The translations under genes and the position numbers were made by a program. A stretch of DNA of 64,000 bases from Paenibacillus sp. JNUCC32 (GTDB lineage Bacteria > Bacillota > Bacilli > Paenibacillales > Paenibacillaceae), in contig NZ_CP062260.1 of assembly GCF_014863545.1 (NCBI RefSeq), forward strand, positions 6,163,501-6,227,500, given 5' to 3'. The notes under the pieces were generated by a model, which saw only the letters and a list, made by a program, of their open reading frames with translations, had not been told where the DNA came from and searched no databases. This document shows positions 55,401 through 63,214 of the stretch, piece by piece (within the stretch, counting starts at the first letter, position 1; each line of letters opens with the position of its first letter).

Positions 55401-55608
55401 TGGCGGGTATACGCTGTATGTAGACGGTTCAGCGTTTCAAAATGGTGCAACTATTGATTTTGGTGGAACTAATATTATTCCGCAGTTTGTTAATAATACT
55501 CGATTTAAAATTACTGTTCCTCCAGCAGCAGGGCCTGGTGTAATCTCAGTTAAAGTAATAAATCCTGATGGAAAAGTAAGTAATTCGAAGGATTTTGAGT
55601 ATAAGTAA
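52456..55608 (+). CDS. Secreted VWA protein with eight IPT/TIG repeats
   Basis: 1050 residues. A signal peptide (MHIKRLLVSLMVMT, cleavage near SASAN) is followed by a von Willebrand A domain (about residues 65-265) with the metal-site motif DRSGS (Asp75, Ser77, Ser79) and a later LTDGDA. A short connecting domain precedes eight IPT/TIG Ig-like repeats from about residue 350 to the end (ITSVTPGEGKVTGGE, ITSVSPNNGALEGN, KIITPAEGKLAGGD, LKAVTPGNGPFTGG and others). No LPXTG, SLH or membrane anchor is seen at the C-terminus. Adhesin-like build. It sits 28 bases after fliT and is AT-rich; its link to flagella is by position only. Confidence 0.85.
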   Translation: MHIKRLLVSLMVMTVIFAGLQLAPDSASANNYLTVNKTVSPSSILEGEEVEVSLDITGTPPVDVVLPNDVVLIIDRSGSMGTQKMEDAKNSAKGFIDLMDFSKHRVGIVDYSDTSRTFDLTTDTAAAKNYISSLKSGGGTATGDAILKAKEMLQNHRDDAQPVIVLLTDGDATIPTSNPYQFALDSANEAKEAGIVFYTIALLETNANPETSGPNLLMKEMATTAHHHHFVLGSVGLSDIYAAIVQEIGLASAYDVVVNDVISDKFEIVPGSYDNNIPRPTVDGNKLSWSFLEMKKDTLTFTYKIRHKKDSGVGSLPVNASGSTITYKDYTGASKQAAIPNPLVTVKYPAPIITSVTPGEGKVTGGETVTITGEFFRDKARVSFAGTYSSKVDYISPTEVKALVPAGYQGTAELRLVNTDGQAAVATYIYYDNPLITSVSPNNGALEGNTVVQVRGSAFMKGAKVKFGDTYSPSVTFNNSSYLSARTPAGIAPGTVDVTVENPDERTATLPQSFTYNEPPKMTISSISPEKGLVTGGETITVIGTLIQPGTKVFFGDIEGSNYKYSSITSMVVNAPANPIAGPVDVRVEGPDGYSVTLPLAYTYETLPPPPAPTIKIITPAEGKLAGGDSIYVDGSGFQSGVMVFFDDMEITQATFINSSRIRVITPPWAVTGKVSITVINPDQQTASLSDAFEYLPPPPAPEPTLKAVTPGNGPFTGGNRVYVDGSNFVNGAQVYFNDQAVATTFVNATRLSITAPPATIQGYVNVKVINPDNKSVEKENAYSYDPPIIIPAPEITSISPNLGLTTGNYIIDIYGKEFQKNATVTIGANQINLYSYVNSTRVRVMVPASSIVGAVDVTITNPDGQSHTVQNGFTYEEPKLTVTRITPGNGPLAGNTSVYVDGANYDPGMTVTFNGQPISFTYVNNTRIRIITPAGTVSGPVPIVLTSPAGTTASIEFIYDAPPPIPDPTITKLSVTSGSIAGGYTLYVDGSAFQNGATIDFGGTNIIPQFVNNTRFKITVPPAAGPGVISVKVINPDGKVSNSKDFEYK

Positions 55609-55625
55609 TAGTTGATAGATAACTT

Positions 55626-55658
55626 GGAAAGGTACCTCATTGGTACCTTTCCTTTTTT
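55626..55658 (+). terminator. Terminator after the VWA-IPT gene
   Basis: A perfect 11 bp stem GGAAAGGTACC (55626-55636) with GGTACCTTTCC (55642-55652), loop TCATT, then TTTTTT. Confidence 0.94.
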
Positions 55659-55723
55659 AGCTTATTCATTTTTTGTTATTTTTAGTCGATATACATTTAG
55701 AGATGAGCATAGGAGGCAGAATG

Positions 55724-56983
55724 ATGAAGGAAATTGTGCTAACACCGACCTACATGAATTCATTTTCATGTATAGGCAGTGATTGCGAGGATAGCTGTTG
55801 CATAGGTTGGCAGGTCACTTTAAATAAGAAGACATATCAAAAATATAAAAAAATAAAGCATGCAGAATTAAGCGTGAAACTAAATAAGGGTTTGAAACGA
55901 ATAAAAAACCAAACCGCATCTGATTCAAAGTATGCCTATTTTTCTATGGATAGCGAGAAGCGCTGCCCTATGTTAAATGAGAAAAACCTATGCGGACTAC
56001 AATTAAACTTTGGCGAAGATATGCTGTCCCCTGTATGTACAACGTATCCGAGAATGCTTAATAAAATTGATCAAGAGTACGAACTGTCCGCTAAATTATC
56101 ATGTCCGGAAATTGCAAGGCTAGCCCTTCTAAACCCTGATGGTATTGACTTCGACAAAAAAGAATACGAAGTGAATAAAAATTGGTCTACAATGATGAGT
56201 TTAAAAACTGACGGCGTAAACAACAGAGACCTTTTTTCTTGGGAGGTCCGTGAATTTGCCATTGATATTGTTCAAAATAGAAAGCTGAAAATAAGTGATC
56301 GACTCATTTTCTTAGGTCTTTTTATGAATAGGCTTCAAGAAATATTAGACAGGAAAAATTATCAAGAAATAAACAGATTAGTTAATGAATATCAGCAAAA
56401 GATAAATAATCCGGCTTACTTGCACAGTCTTGAAAATATAAATGATAGTTTATCTCTCCAAATTGAAACGATTTTAGAACTCATTGCTGCCCGGAAGAGA
56501 TCGGGAGTTACTAGTAGCCGATATTTAGAATGCTTTAATGATATGATTCGTGGTTTGGATCTTGACGGAAAAGAGGAAATTTTAAAGAGCAAATTGGAAG
56601 ATACTTATTTATATAACTACACAAACTACTATCTGCCTTTTATGAATGAGCATGAATATATTTTTGAAAATTATGTCGTGAATTACATGTTCGAAAGCAT
56701 GTTTCCCAATATGGCATCTGGTAAAATTTTTAAAGACTATACTAAATTATCGACAATTTTTGCTATGTTAAAGGTGCATTTTGTGGGAATCTCAGGGTAT
56801 TCCAAAGGACTTAGTACAGACCAGGCAATTAAGATTATCCAGTCTTTTGTACGTGCCATTGAACATAATGATACCTATTTGAGCGGCATGATGGAACTTC
56901 TTGAGGAGAATGGTTTTACTACACTAGCCCATATCGCATCCTTGTTGAAGGATAGAAAGAGTGAAGAGATTCATGTTCAATAA
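55724..56983 (+). CDS. fliB: FliB-type flagellin lysine-N-methylase
   Basis: Predicted to methylate surface lysines of flagellin. The N-terminal Cys cluster SCIGSDCEDSCCIGW (Cys16, 21, 25, 26), followed by CPML..CGLQ.. and SPVC..YPRM, is the FliB/YkgJ-like metal-binding pattern. The frame begins at 55673; ATG 55724 (seven bases after AGGAGG) gives 419 residues, the family length. AT-rich. It is the first gene of the modification island and overlaps the next gene by 23 bases. Confidence 0.82.
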   Translation: MKEIVLTPTYMNSFSCIGSDCEDSCCIGWQVTLNKKTYQKYKKIKHAELSVKLNKGLKRIKNQTASDSKYAYFSMDSEKRCPMLNEKNLCGLQLNFGEDMLSPVCTTYPRMLNKIDQEYELSAKLSCPEIARLALLNPDGIDFDKKEYEVNKNWSTMMSLKTDGVNNRDLFSWEVREFAIDIVQNRKLKISDRLIFLGLFMNRLQEILDRKNYQEINRLVNEYQQKINNPAYLHSLENINDSLSLQIETILELIAARKRSGVTSSRYLECFNDMIRGLDLDGKEEILKSKLEDTYLYNYTNYYLPFMNEHEYIFENYVVNYMFESMFPNMASGKIFKDYTKLSTIFAMLKVHFVGISGYSKGLSTDQAIKIIQSFVRAIEHNDTYLSGMMELLEENGFTTLAHIASLLKDRKSEEIHVQ

Positions 56984-58070
56984 AGTCCCTGTGTCTGCCT
57001 GCTTGATTGTGAAGGATGAAGAAACAAATATTGAAGGTTGTATCCGTAAATTACAGGAATTTGTAAAAGAAATTATTGTGGTAGATACAGGATCTAAGGA
57101 CAATACCAAAAAAATATTAGGCGATCTTGCTGTCCAGGTGTATGATTTTGCATGGAAAGATGATTTTTCAGCAGCAAGAAATTACTCGATCTCATTGGCG
57201 TCACAGCCATCTATACTCATCATAGATGCTGACGAAGTGCTTGATGCGGATTCAATTACTCAATTAATGGATTATGCTACAAGTTCAAAAAGAAAACCAG
57301 CAAAGGTAATCTTAAAGAATCATATGGATGATGGCTCCTGTGTAATCTCTGAGATCACCCGATTATTTCCAAACAAAATGGAATTCCGATATTATGGCCG
57401 GATACATGAACAGCTGAGATTGAATGGACAGGAAATCGCATGTTCAGATTCTACTAATGTGGTTATTCATCACTATGGTTATTTGAGAAGCGAAATAGTC
57501 CAAAAGCATAAAATTGATCGAAATATAAACCTGCTGAAACAGCAGCTCTTATTGGAGCCTGAATCGACATATACATTATTTCAACTAGGTCAAACTTTTT
57601 ATGTGAAAAGTGAATATAAGAAAGCTATTATATATTTTGATGATGCTATCAAACTGTTCTCCAAATTTAGTGAGTTGCCGAGTTATGCTCCAACACTCTT
57701 TTTATCTTATGGATATTGTCTACTTCGGGAAAAAGAGTATGATGTTTTGGAATTGATCCTCAGAGATGCAATAGATTTGTTCCCAGATTATACAGATTTA
57801 TATTTTCTATATGGTTCCATGCTAATAGAACAAAAGTCAGTTGAGAATTTTGAAAATATAAAGATGGTATTTGAACATTGTCTTTCGCTTGGAGAGGTCG
57901 GCACGGCTAAATATGAGTCAGTGGAGGGTGTAGGTTCCTTTCGAGCGGCATACAACCTTGGAATATATTATGAAGTGATTGGAGACCAGCAAAATGCTAA
58001 AAAATATTATAGGCAGAGCGCGGATCAAAATTTTATCCCCGCGTCGAATCGGTTAACAGATTTGGGATGA
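56961..58070 (+). CDS. Family 2 glycosyltransferase with C-terminal TPR repeats
   Basis: GT-A fold transferase like those that glycosylate flagellin or peptides (SunS-like). Residues about 10-100 hold VSACLIVKDEETNIEGC, IIVVDTGSKDNTKKI, the acidic DADE metal motif (ILIIDADEVLD) and RLFPNK..YYGRIHEQ. From about residue 190 the protein is helical with TPR-like repeats (YTLFQLGQTFYVKSEYKKAIIYFDDAI). GTG 56961 (eight bases after AAGGAT) or ATG 56973 may start translation. 369 residues from GTG. Confidence 0.85.
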   Translation: MKRFMFNKVPVSACLIVKDEETNIEGCIRKLQEFVKEIIVVDTGSKDNTKKILGDLAVQVYDFAWKDDFSAARNYSISLASQPSILIIDADEVLDADSITQLMDYATSSKRKPAKVILKNHMDDGSCVISEITRLFPNKMEFRYYGRIHEQLRLNGQEIACSDSTNVVIHHYGYLRSEIVQKHKIDRNINLLKQQLLLEPESTYTLFQLGQTFYVKSEYKKAIIYFDDAIKLFSKFSELPSYAPTLFLSYGYCLLREKEYDVLELILRDAIDLFPDYTDLYFLYGSMLIEQKSVENFENIKMVFEHCLSLGEVGTAKYESVEGVGSFRAAYNLGIYYEVIGDQQNAKKYYRQSADQNFIPASNRLTDLG

Positions 58071-58249
58071 ATGTAAATTGGCAATGAATAGGTCTCGGGG
58101 AATCTCTCCTTCATGTAAAAAAAATACATTGCTACAGGAATTCCCAGTATATCTACAGGTATTATGATATAGATTTTTGTTATTAATGATACAGATAGTA
58201 GTTCTGTCATTGGTGACTGGCTGGGTTACGTAAACAAAGCTTAATACGA

Positions 58250-58277
58250 GCGAATTCCTAAAAGTGGAGTTCGCTTT
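58250..58277 (+). terminator. Terminator within the island
   Basis: GCGAATTCC (58250-58258) pairs with GGAGTTCGC (58266-58274, one G-U), followed by TTTATTCTT. The 306-base gap 58071-58376 otherwise holds only the promoter candidate below. Confidence 0.7.
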
Positions 58278-58282
58278 ATTCT

Positions 58283-58309
58283 TATAGGTATCTAGCTATT
58301 AACCGATAA
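58283..58309 (+). promoter_or_regulatory. Candidate sigma-D promoter inside the modification island
   Basis: TATA (58283-58286), 15-base spacer, ACCGATAA (58302-58309): one mismatch in each box from the sigma-D consensus, with the exact spacing. It lies 67 bases before the glycosyltransferase-methyltransferase gene, which would tie the island to flagellar expression. Confidence 0.55.
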
Positions 58310-58376
58310 TATATTTAAGAATTAAATAATATTCCCAAACTTGAGTCTCGATACGGGAGAAGAAGGATAAGAAAAT

Positions 58377-60116
58377 ATGAAAACAAGTATAGTAATATTA
58401 ACCTATAATAAACTCGAGTATACTATCCAATGCATTGAAAGCATTCGTCGATTTACAAAGCCCCACTCTTATGAAATGATTGTTGTAGATAACAACTCGA
58501 CAGACGGTACGCAAGAGTGGCTCTTAAGGCAAAATGATATTAAACCTATCCTAAATAAGAGTAATCTTGGATTTCCGAAAGGATGCAATCAAGGAATAGA
58601 AATTTCAAGTGGAGAAGCAATCTTGCTTCTCAATAATGATACAATTGTGACGAAAAACTGGCTAAATAATTTGCTGGTTAGTCTTTATAGTGAAGAAAGA
58701 ATCGGAGCAGTCGGTTGTATCACAAATAACAGTTCATATGCTCAATCAATACCGGAAAATTATAGTAATTTAGAAGAGATGCAAATATTTGCCGAGGAAT
58801 ATAACCAAAGTAATGCCTCCGAGTGGGAAGAACGTTTGAAGTTGGTTGGTTTTTGCTATCTAGTAAAACGTAGTGTGATAAACAAGGTTGGTATGCTCGA
58901 TGAAAGATTTACCCCAGGGAACTATGAAGATGATGACTTATCCGTAAGAATTCGAAAAGCCGGTTACAAATTGTTACTCTGCAAGGATACGTTTATTTAC
59001 CATTTTGGCAGTGTTTCTTTCGGGACAAACTCAGATTATTTTAGCAATATTTTGGCTAGTAATGCAAAGAAATTCGAAGATAAGTGGGGATTCAATCCCA
59101 ACTATTCTCAAGGTATCCGGTTTGATATTGTAAAGATGATGGATAGCCCCCCTGATGCAGCGATCAATGTACTAGAAGTAGGTTGTGCTTGCGGGGGGAC
59201 TCTTCTAGATATTAAGAATAAATATAAAAATAGTAGCCTGTACGGAATTGAATTAAATGATGATGCTGCTTCAATTGCGGCCCTAATTGCTGATGTCCGC
59301 AATGACGACATTGAGAAGGTAGCTTTAACTTATCCCGATAACTTTTTTGATTACATTATCTTTGGTGATGTTCTAGAACATTTGTACGATCCATGGAAAG
59401 TACTAAACTATATAAAAAAGCATCTTAAACCAAACGGTAAAATTATAGCAAGTATTCCGAATATTATGCATTATAGTGTGATTGACAGTTTACTTAAAGG
59501 TTCTTGGAGTTATTCAGATTCCGGACTTCTTGATCGAACACACATTCGTTTTTTTACTCTCAAGGAAATTCAAAAGATGTTCCTTCAAACTGGTTACTAT
59601 CGGCTTACTATTAATACAAAAACAGTGACGAATCAAATTGGTGAAGCTTCTCTGCTCAATAAAATAACACCGTATATTGATTCCGAGCTCGTTGAACAGT
59701 TGAATGTATATCAATTTATTGTGTGTGCTTATAAACACGATTTAGAAGAAACATTTTTATATGCTCTGGAACATCCACAAGAAAAGGAAATACTTGTGGA
59801 TAGACTGCAGCATTATTCCGATACAGAAATAGTACAAGCAATATTGTTTACTGTGATAGAAAAGAAGGTGGAATTACTAAATTGTATCGGTACTTCTCAT
59901 TTCGAAATGGGTGTGTATGAGCGAGTCATTCCCTTTTTTGAAAGTGGGTATTTTTTGGATGATCGTGATCCGGATGTCCTATTCAATATTTCCTTCTTCT
60001 TGAGTTATATCGGTGAACCTGCACGTGCGGAATTCTTTATGAAAACTTTAAGAGAAGTAAACACTGATATGTACAATGAACTAATTAAAATGTTATATCC
60101 AATAAATGATTATTAG
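58377..60116 (+). CDS. Fusion of family 2 glycosyltransferase, SAM methyltransferase and TPR-like region
   Basis: 579 residues in three parts. Residues 1-245 are a GT-A transferase (SIVILTYNKLEYT, VVDNNSTDGTQEW, the acidic NNDT, then ERFTPGNYEDDDLS). Residues about 260-420 are a class I methyltransferase with motif I VLEVGCACGG (from Val265) and FGDVLEHLYDP. Residues about 430-579 are helical; PDVLFNISFFLSYIGEP resembles TPRs and the small protein at 60801. It probably adds and methylates a sugar on flagellin. ATG follows AAGGATAAG. Confidence 0.85.
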   Translation: MKTSIVILTYNKLEYTIQCIESIRRFTKPHSYEMIVVDNNSTDGTQEWLLRQNDIKPILNKSNLGFPKGCNQGIEISSGEAILLLNNDTIVTKNWLNNLLVSLYSEERIGAVGCITNNSSYAQSIPENYSNLEEMQIFAEEYNQSNASEWEERLKLVGFCYLVKRSVINKVGMLDERFTPGNYEDDDLSVRIRKAGYKLLLCKDTFIYHFGSVSFGTNSDYFSNILASNAKKFEDKWGFNPNYSQGIRFDIVKMMDSPPDAAINVLEVGCACGGTLLDIKNKYKNSSLYGIELNDDAASIAALIADVRNDDIEKVALTYPDNFFDYIIFGDVLEHLYDPWKVLNYIKKHLKPNGKIIASIPNIMHYSVIDSLLKGSWSYSDSGLLDRTHIRFFTLKEIQKMFLQTGYYRLTINTKTVTNQIGEASLLNKITPYIDSELVEQLNVYQFIVCAYKHDLEETFLYALEHPQEKEILVDRLQHYSDTEIVQAILFTVIEKKVELLNCIGTSHFEMGVYERVIPFFESGYFLDDRDPDVLFNISFFLSYIGEPARAEFFMKTLREVNTDMYNELIKMLYPINDY

Positions 60117-60126
60117 GAGAATAACG

Positions 60127-60804
60127 ATGGACCAGTACAAGCTTTGCTTTATTAGCTGCGTAAATGATGAAGAATTATATGAGGAATCTGTAAGATATAT
60201 AAATTCTTTACATGTACCAGAGGGAATTGTTATTGAATTTGTCTCTGTAAGGAATGCCTCCAGCATGACAGAGGGATATAACCATGGCATGAAAATGTCA
60301 GATGCCAAATATAAAATATATTTGCATCAGGACGTCTTCCTCATAAACAAGGAATTTATAACCGAAATCTTAGATTTGTTCCACTCACACCCAAAAGTAG
60401 GGATGCTGGGGGTTATAGGAGCCAAACAAATTCCTCCTTCAGGAGTTTGGTGGGAAGCTAAGGAGCAATATGGGGTAGTCATCGAGAATAGCTATAATAG
60501 TAAAATGAGGATTTTATCACTAGGTGAGGTAACAAATGATATTGAAATTGTTGAGGGAATTGACGGTCTTATTATGATCACTCAATACGACTTACCCTGG
60601 AGGGAGGATATCTTCAATGGTTGGCACTTCTATGATATTTCGCAATGCATGGAGTTTATCAAAGCTGGTTATCACGTAGGCATTCCAAGACAAAATCAAC
60701 CTTGGAGTATTCATGACTGTGGAGTTCCTAGTACTGAATCTTATGATGTATATCAACAAATTTTCCTTGATTATTACGGGGTTATCAGGGAGGATTCAAG
60801 ATGA
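60127..60804 (+). CDS. Glycosyltransferase-like protein
   Basis: 225 residues. LCFISCVNDEELYEESVRYI, YNHGMKMSDAKYKIYLHQDVFL and WHFYDISQCMEFIKAGYHVGIP follow the pattern of the small GT2-like family often found in flagellin or S-layer glycan clusters (PF13712-like). HQD takes the place of the usual DxD. ATG 60127 is six bases after AGGAGA (60115-60120), which spans the end of the preceding gene. Ends in a 4-base overlap with the next gene. Confidence 0.78.
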   Translation: MDQYKLCFISCVNDEELYEESVRYINSLHVPEGIVIEFVSVRNASSMTEGYNHGMKMSDAKYKIYLHQDVFLINKEFITEILDLFHSHPKVGMLGVIGAKQIPPSGVWWEAKEQYGVVIENSYNSKMRILSLGEVTNDIEIVEGIDGLIMITQYDLPWREDIFNGWHFYDISQCMEFIKAGYHVGIPRQNQPWSIHDCGVPSTESYDVYQQIFLDYYGVIREDSR

Positions 60805-61217
60805 AGGTGGATCGACGAGTAACATTTTTATTACGACGAATAGAGCATGATGTTGACCGTGAACAAGCGATATTAGAAATTGTTAAAGTATTAAAAGAGA
60901 AACAGTACGCATTCAAAGATATCTGTACGGTCATAGAAAAAGATATTATATATAAAATAAAAGTATTGAACACAATTGGAATAGGTTGCTTTCTTAATGA
61001 TGAATATGATTCGGTTATTCCTTTTTTAGAAGTTGCATTAAGATATTCGCCAACGGATCCTGATACAATTTATAATATTGGTTATGTATTAACGAAGATC
61101 GGCCTATATGAAGAGGCATTTGGTTTTCTCAATCAAGTACACTGCCTTGATGAAGGAGTATTAAAGCTGAAACAGCAAATTAAAGCGAAGATAATAAATT
61201 TATCTCCTATTGAATGA
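60801..61217 (+). CDS. Small TPR-like protein of the modification island
   Basis: 138 residues, helical. TPR-like repeats lie at about residues 55-110 (GIGCFLNDEYDSVIPFLEVAL and PDTIYNIGYVLTKIGLYEEAF). This part resembles the C-terminal part of the fusion protein at 58377 (same order: LN-IG, then VIPF, then PD-N), so the two are probably related by duplication. ATG overlaps the preceding stop. A likely role is binding a partner in the modification complex; this is inferred. Confidence 0.65.
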   Translation: MKVDRRVTFLLRRIEHDVDREQAILEIVKVLKEKQYAFKDICTVIEKDIIYKIKVLNTIGIGCFLNDEYDSVIPFLEVALRYSPTDPDTIYNIGYVLTKIGLYEEAFGFLNQVHCLDEGVLKLKQQIKAKIINLSPIE

Positions 61218-61528
61218 TTCTAATCTCTCCTGGCCGAAATTGAGGGCAAGATATGAACTACGCGGCTCCTCACTGCGGGTCGGCTTCGAAATCTTTCAGG
61301 TCCTTGTTTCACCCCCACGCTCCCTGGTTAAATAACCATAAACCTATTTTGTCCGCAAACTATTTTCGCCTGCCAACTCAGTCGTGAAGCCAAGTCGACA
61401 TTTTTCCCGGTTTTCTGCAAAAGAAAACCTTTTCCTTGGTAATTGACACTGGATAAGTCGGGTGCTATAGTCGGAAATGTGGACAATTAGTGTCACACTT
61501 TATTTGACAATGAAGGGAATGTTAGTGC
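61218..61528 (+). promoter_or_regulatory. Interval with csp promoter and leader
   Basis: A near-perfect sigma-A promoter: TTGACA (61443-61448), 17-base spacer, TATAGT (61466-61471). The leader of about 50 bases is short for a csp gene. The preceding 220 bases hold no gene; composition returns to that of the main genome here. Confidence 0.8.
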
Positions 61529-61726
61529 ATGCAAGGTAAAGTGAAATGGTTCAACGCAGAGAAAGGTTATGGCTTCATCGAGACTGAGGACGGCGGCGAC
61601 GTATTCGTACATTTCTCCGCGATCCAATCCGAGGGCTTCAAGACTCTGGAAGAAGGACAATCCGTAGAATTCGAGATCGTTGAAGGCGCTCGTGGCCCGC
61701 AAGCAGCTAACGTAATCAAATTATAA
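61529..61726 (+). CDS. Cold shock protein
   Basis: RNA/single-stranded DNA-binding protein of 65 residues, one cold shock domain. RNP1 KGYGFI (residues 12-17) and RNP2 VFVHF (25-29) are intact. ATG follows GAAGGGAA about nine bases upstream. Codon use points to high expression. Specific csp letter cannot be given from sequence alone. Monocistronic, between its promoter and a strong terminator. Confidence 0.95.
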   Translation: MQGKVKWFNAEKGYGFIETEDGGDVFVHFSAIQSEGFKTLEEGQSVEFEIVEGARGPQAANVIKL

Positions 61727-61792
61727 TCATCCCGGCATAGCCGACCTACATAAACGGTAATCGATGGTTAACAATTGGAGATTCGCTAGCCC

Positions 61793-61825
61793 AAGACTCC
61801 GGAACTTCCGGGGTCTTTTTTTTGT
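61793..61825 (+). terminator. Terminator of csp
   Basis: AAGACTCCGG (61793-61802) pairs with CCGGGGTCTT (61808-61817, one G-U), loop AACTT, followed by TTTTTTTT. Confidence 0.93.
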
Positions 61826-61871
61826 ATCCGACCTCCGAAAAATATTGTGCTAAAATTCACAATTCTGTCTT

Positions 61872-61900
61872 TTTACATAGCCATAACAAAATGGTATAAT
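61872..61900 (+). promoter_or_regulatory. Sigma-A promoter of hpf
   Basis: TTTACA (61872-61877), 17-base spacer, TATAAT (61895-61900). The leader would be only about 18 bases, mostly the ribosome binding site. Confidence 0.8.
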
Positions 61901-61924
61901 GAGGGTGCAAAGGAGGAGTGCCCA

Positions 61925-62491
61925 ATGCAATTCACTATCCGAGGTCAACAAATTGAAGTGACCGATGCTTTGAAGGACTATGTTGACAAGAAACTCAGCA
62001 GGCTAGATAAGTATTTTGATGCACCCCCCACCTCCGAAGGATACGTCACTCTGAGTGTCATTCGAGGATTGCACACGGTGGAAGTGACCATTCCGCTTAC
62101 CGGTGTGGTACTTCGTGCGGAAGACCGAAGCGATGATATGTACGCTTCCATTGACGCCGTTGTGGACAAGTTGGAACGTCAGATTCGCAAGCACAAAACC
62201 AAGCTGAACCGCAAGATCAAGCAAGAGGGCGGACTGAAGACGCTCATTGCGGAGAACGGGGCAGCGGCCACCAGTCAGGTGGATGCAGAGCAAGTGGAGT
62301 ATGACGAGGACGAGTACGAAGTCGTCCGTACGAAACGTTTTACCATGAAGCCGATGGACGTGGAAGAAGCGATCCTGCAGATGAACATGGTAGGCCATAA
62401 TTTCTTTGTATTTTCCAACATTGACACACAAGAAGTAAATGTCGTCTACAAGCGTGATGACGGCAAGTACGGATTGATCGAGCGGGACTAA
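61925..62491 (+). CDS. hpf: Ribosome hibernation promoting factor, long form
   Basis: Dimerizes 70S ribosomes into inactive 100S particles in stationary phase. 188 residues: an N-terminal HPF/RaiA domain (FTIRGQQIEVTDALKDYVDKKLSRLDKYF ...; about residues 1-100), an acidic linker, and the C-terminal dimerization domain (VVRTKRFTMKPMDVEEAILQM, then KRDDGKYGLIE). ATG 61925 follows AAAGGAGG. Position between csp and secA is common in Bacilli (yvyD). Confidence 0.95.
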   Translation: MQFTIRGQQIEVTDALKDYVDKKLSRLDKYFDAPPTSEGYVTLSVIRGLHTVEVTIPLTGVVLRAEDRSDDMYASIDAVVDKLERQIRKHKTKLNRKIKQEGGLKTLIAENGAAATSQVDAEQVEYDEDEYEVVRTKRFTMKPMDVEEAILQMNMVGHNFFVFSNIDTQEVNVVYKRDDGKYGLIERD

Positions 62492-62572
62492 GTTTTAAAC
62501 GGCAGCATTCCTAAGGAAATGCGGAGGCAGCTGGCCCGATTCGAATTTTAAAATGAAATCGAAATGTAAGGT

Positions 62573-62608
62573 GAGCCTTCATCCGTGCAAGCGGGTGGGG
62601 CTCTTTAT
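62573..62608 (+). terminator. Possible terminator of hpf
   Basis: GAGC (62573-62576) pairs with GCTC (62600-62603), and CCG (62583-62585) with CGG (62592-62594), in an imperfect stem followed by TTTATTT. Confidence 0.5.
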
Positions 62609-63214
62609 TTGGATATACGGCTTCGAGGCGCGTAAAAATCGCAATAAGGATGGAATTTGATGGTAGGCCCATCGGAGTATGCCGAATAGTGCAACCTTTT
62701 TCTAATTTGAATGGGTTCCTAGGTGACTACCGGGCCACCTTAAACAGCACCAGACACAGCCACAGTTAGGAACTTCCTATATAGCCGAATTAAGGCCGAT
62801 GATAGCCAATATTTTAACGATGCTTCAGACGATGGCTTCAGGCTTTAACCTCAGCTTATTCCCTACAATGGACATCGTTGCTTCTGTCCTCATTAGATGT
62901 AGAATTTCACTTCGAGGATGAAGATAATTCCATTGCTGCGCGCTGGGGAAATGCTCCACGCAACTTTTTTGGGCCTCTCCGCGTCTCATAGAGTAAGGCT
63001 TCGCGTAACAGACACCTCTTGTAATAGCACATATTGTTGCGGCATCCCTTACAAACTGTTACAATTTATGCAAACCCTCATTTTATGGGACGGGCTTTTT
63101 AGCCTGCATGAAATGGGACCATCATAAGGAATCAATGAATCGATTTCATCATTTAACCCTTTGGCATTTAATGAAGTTGATTCTATCACTTGTTTTGCAC
63201 GAAAGGGGTTAACC
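62609..63214 (+). promoter_or_regulatory. Gene-free interval with candidate secA promoter
   Basis: About 600 bases with no supported gene. A candidate promoter is TTGCGG (63037-63042), 17-base spacer, TACAAT (63060-63065), giving a leader of about 140 bases that contains a GGCT/AGCC hairpin near 63092-63103. The part 62630-62900 has no recognisable content; it may be a decayed or repeated sequence. Confidence 0.4.

Noticed and set aside
62609..62900. Possible decayed gene or insertion sequence before secA
   Set aside because: No frame, terminal repeat or transposase fragment could be recognised.
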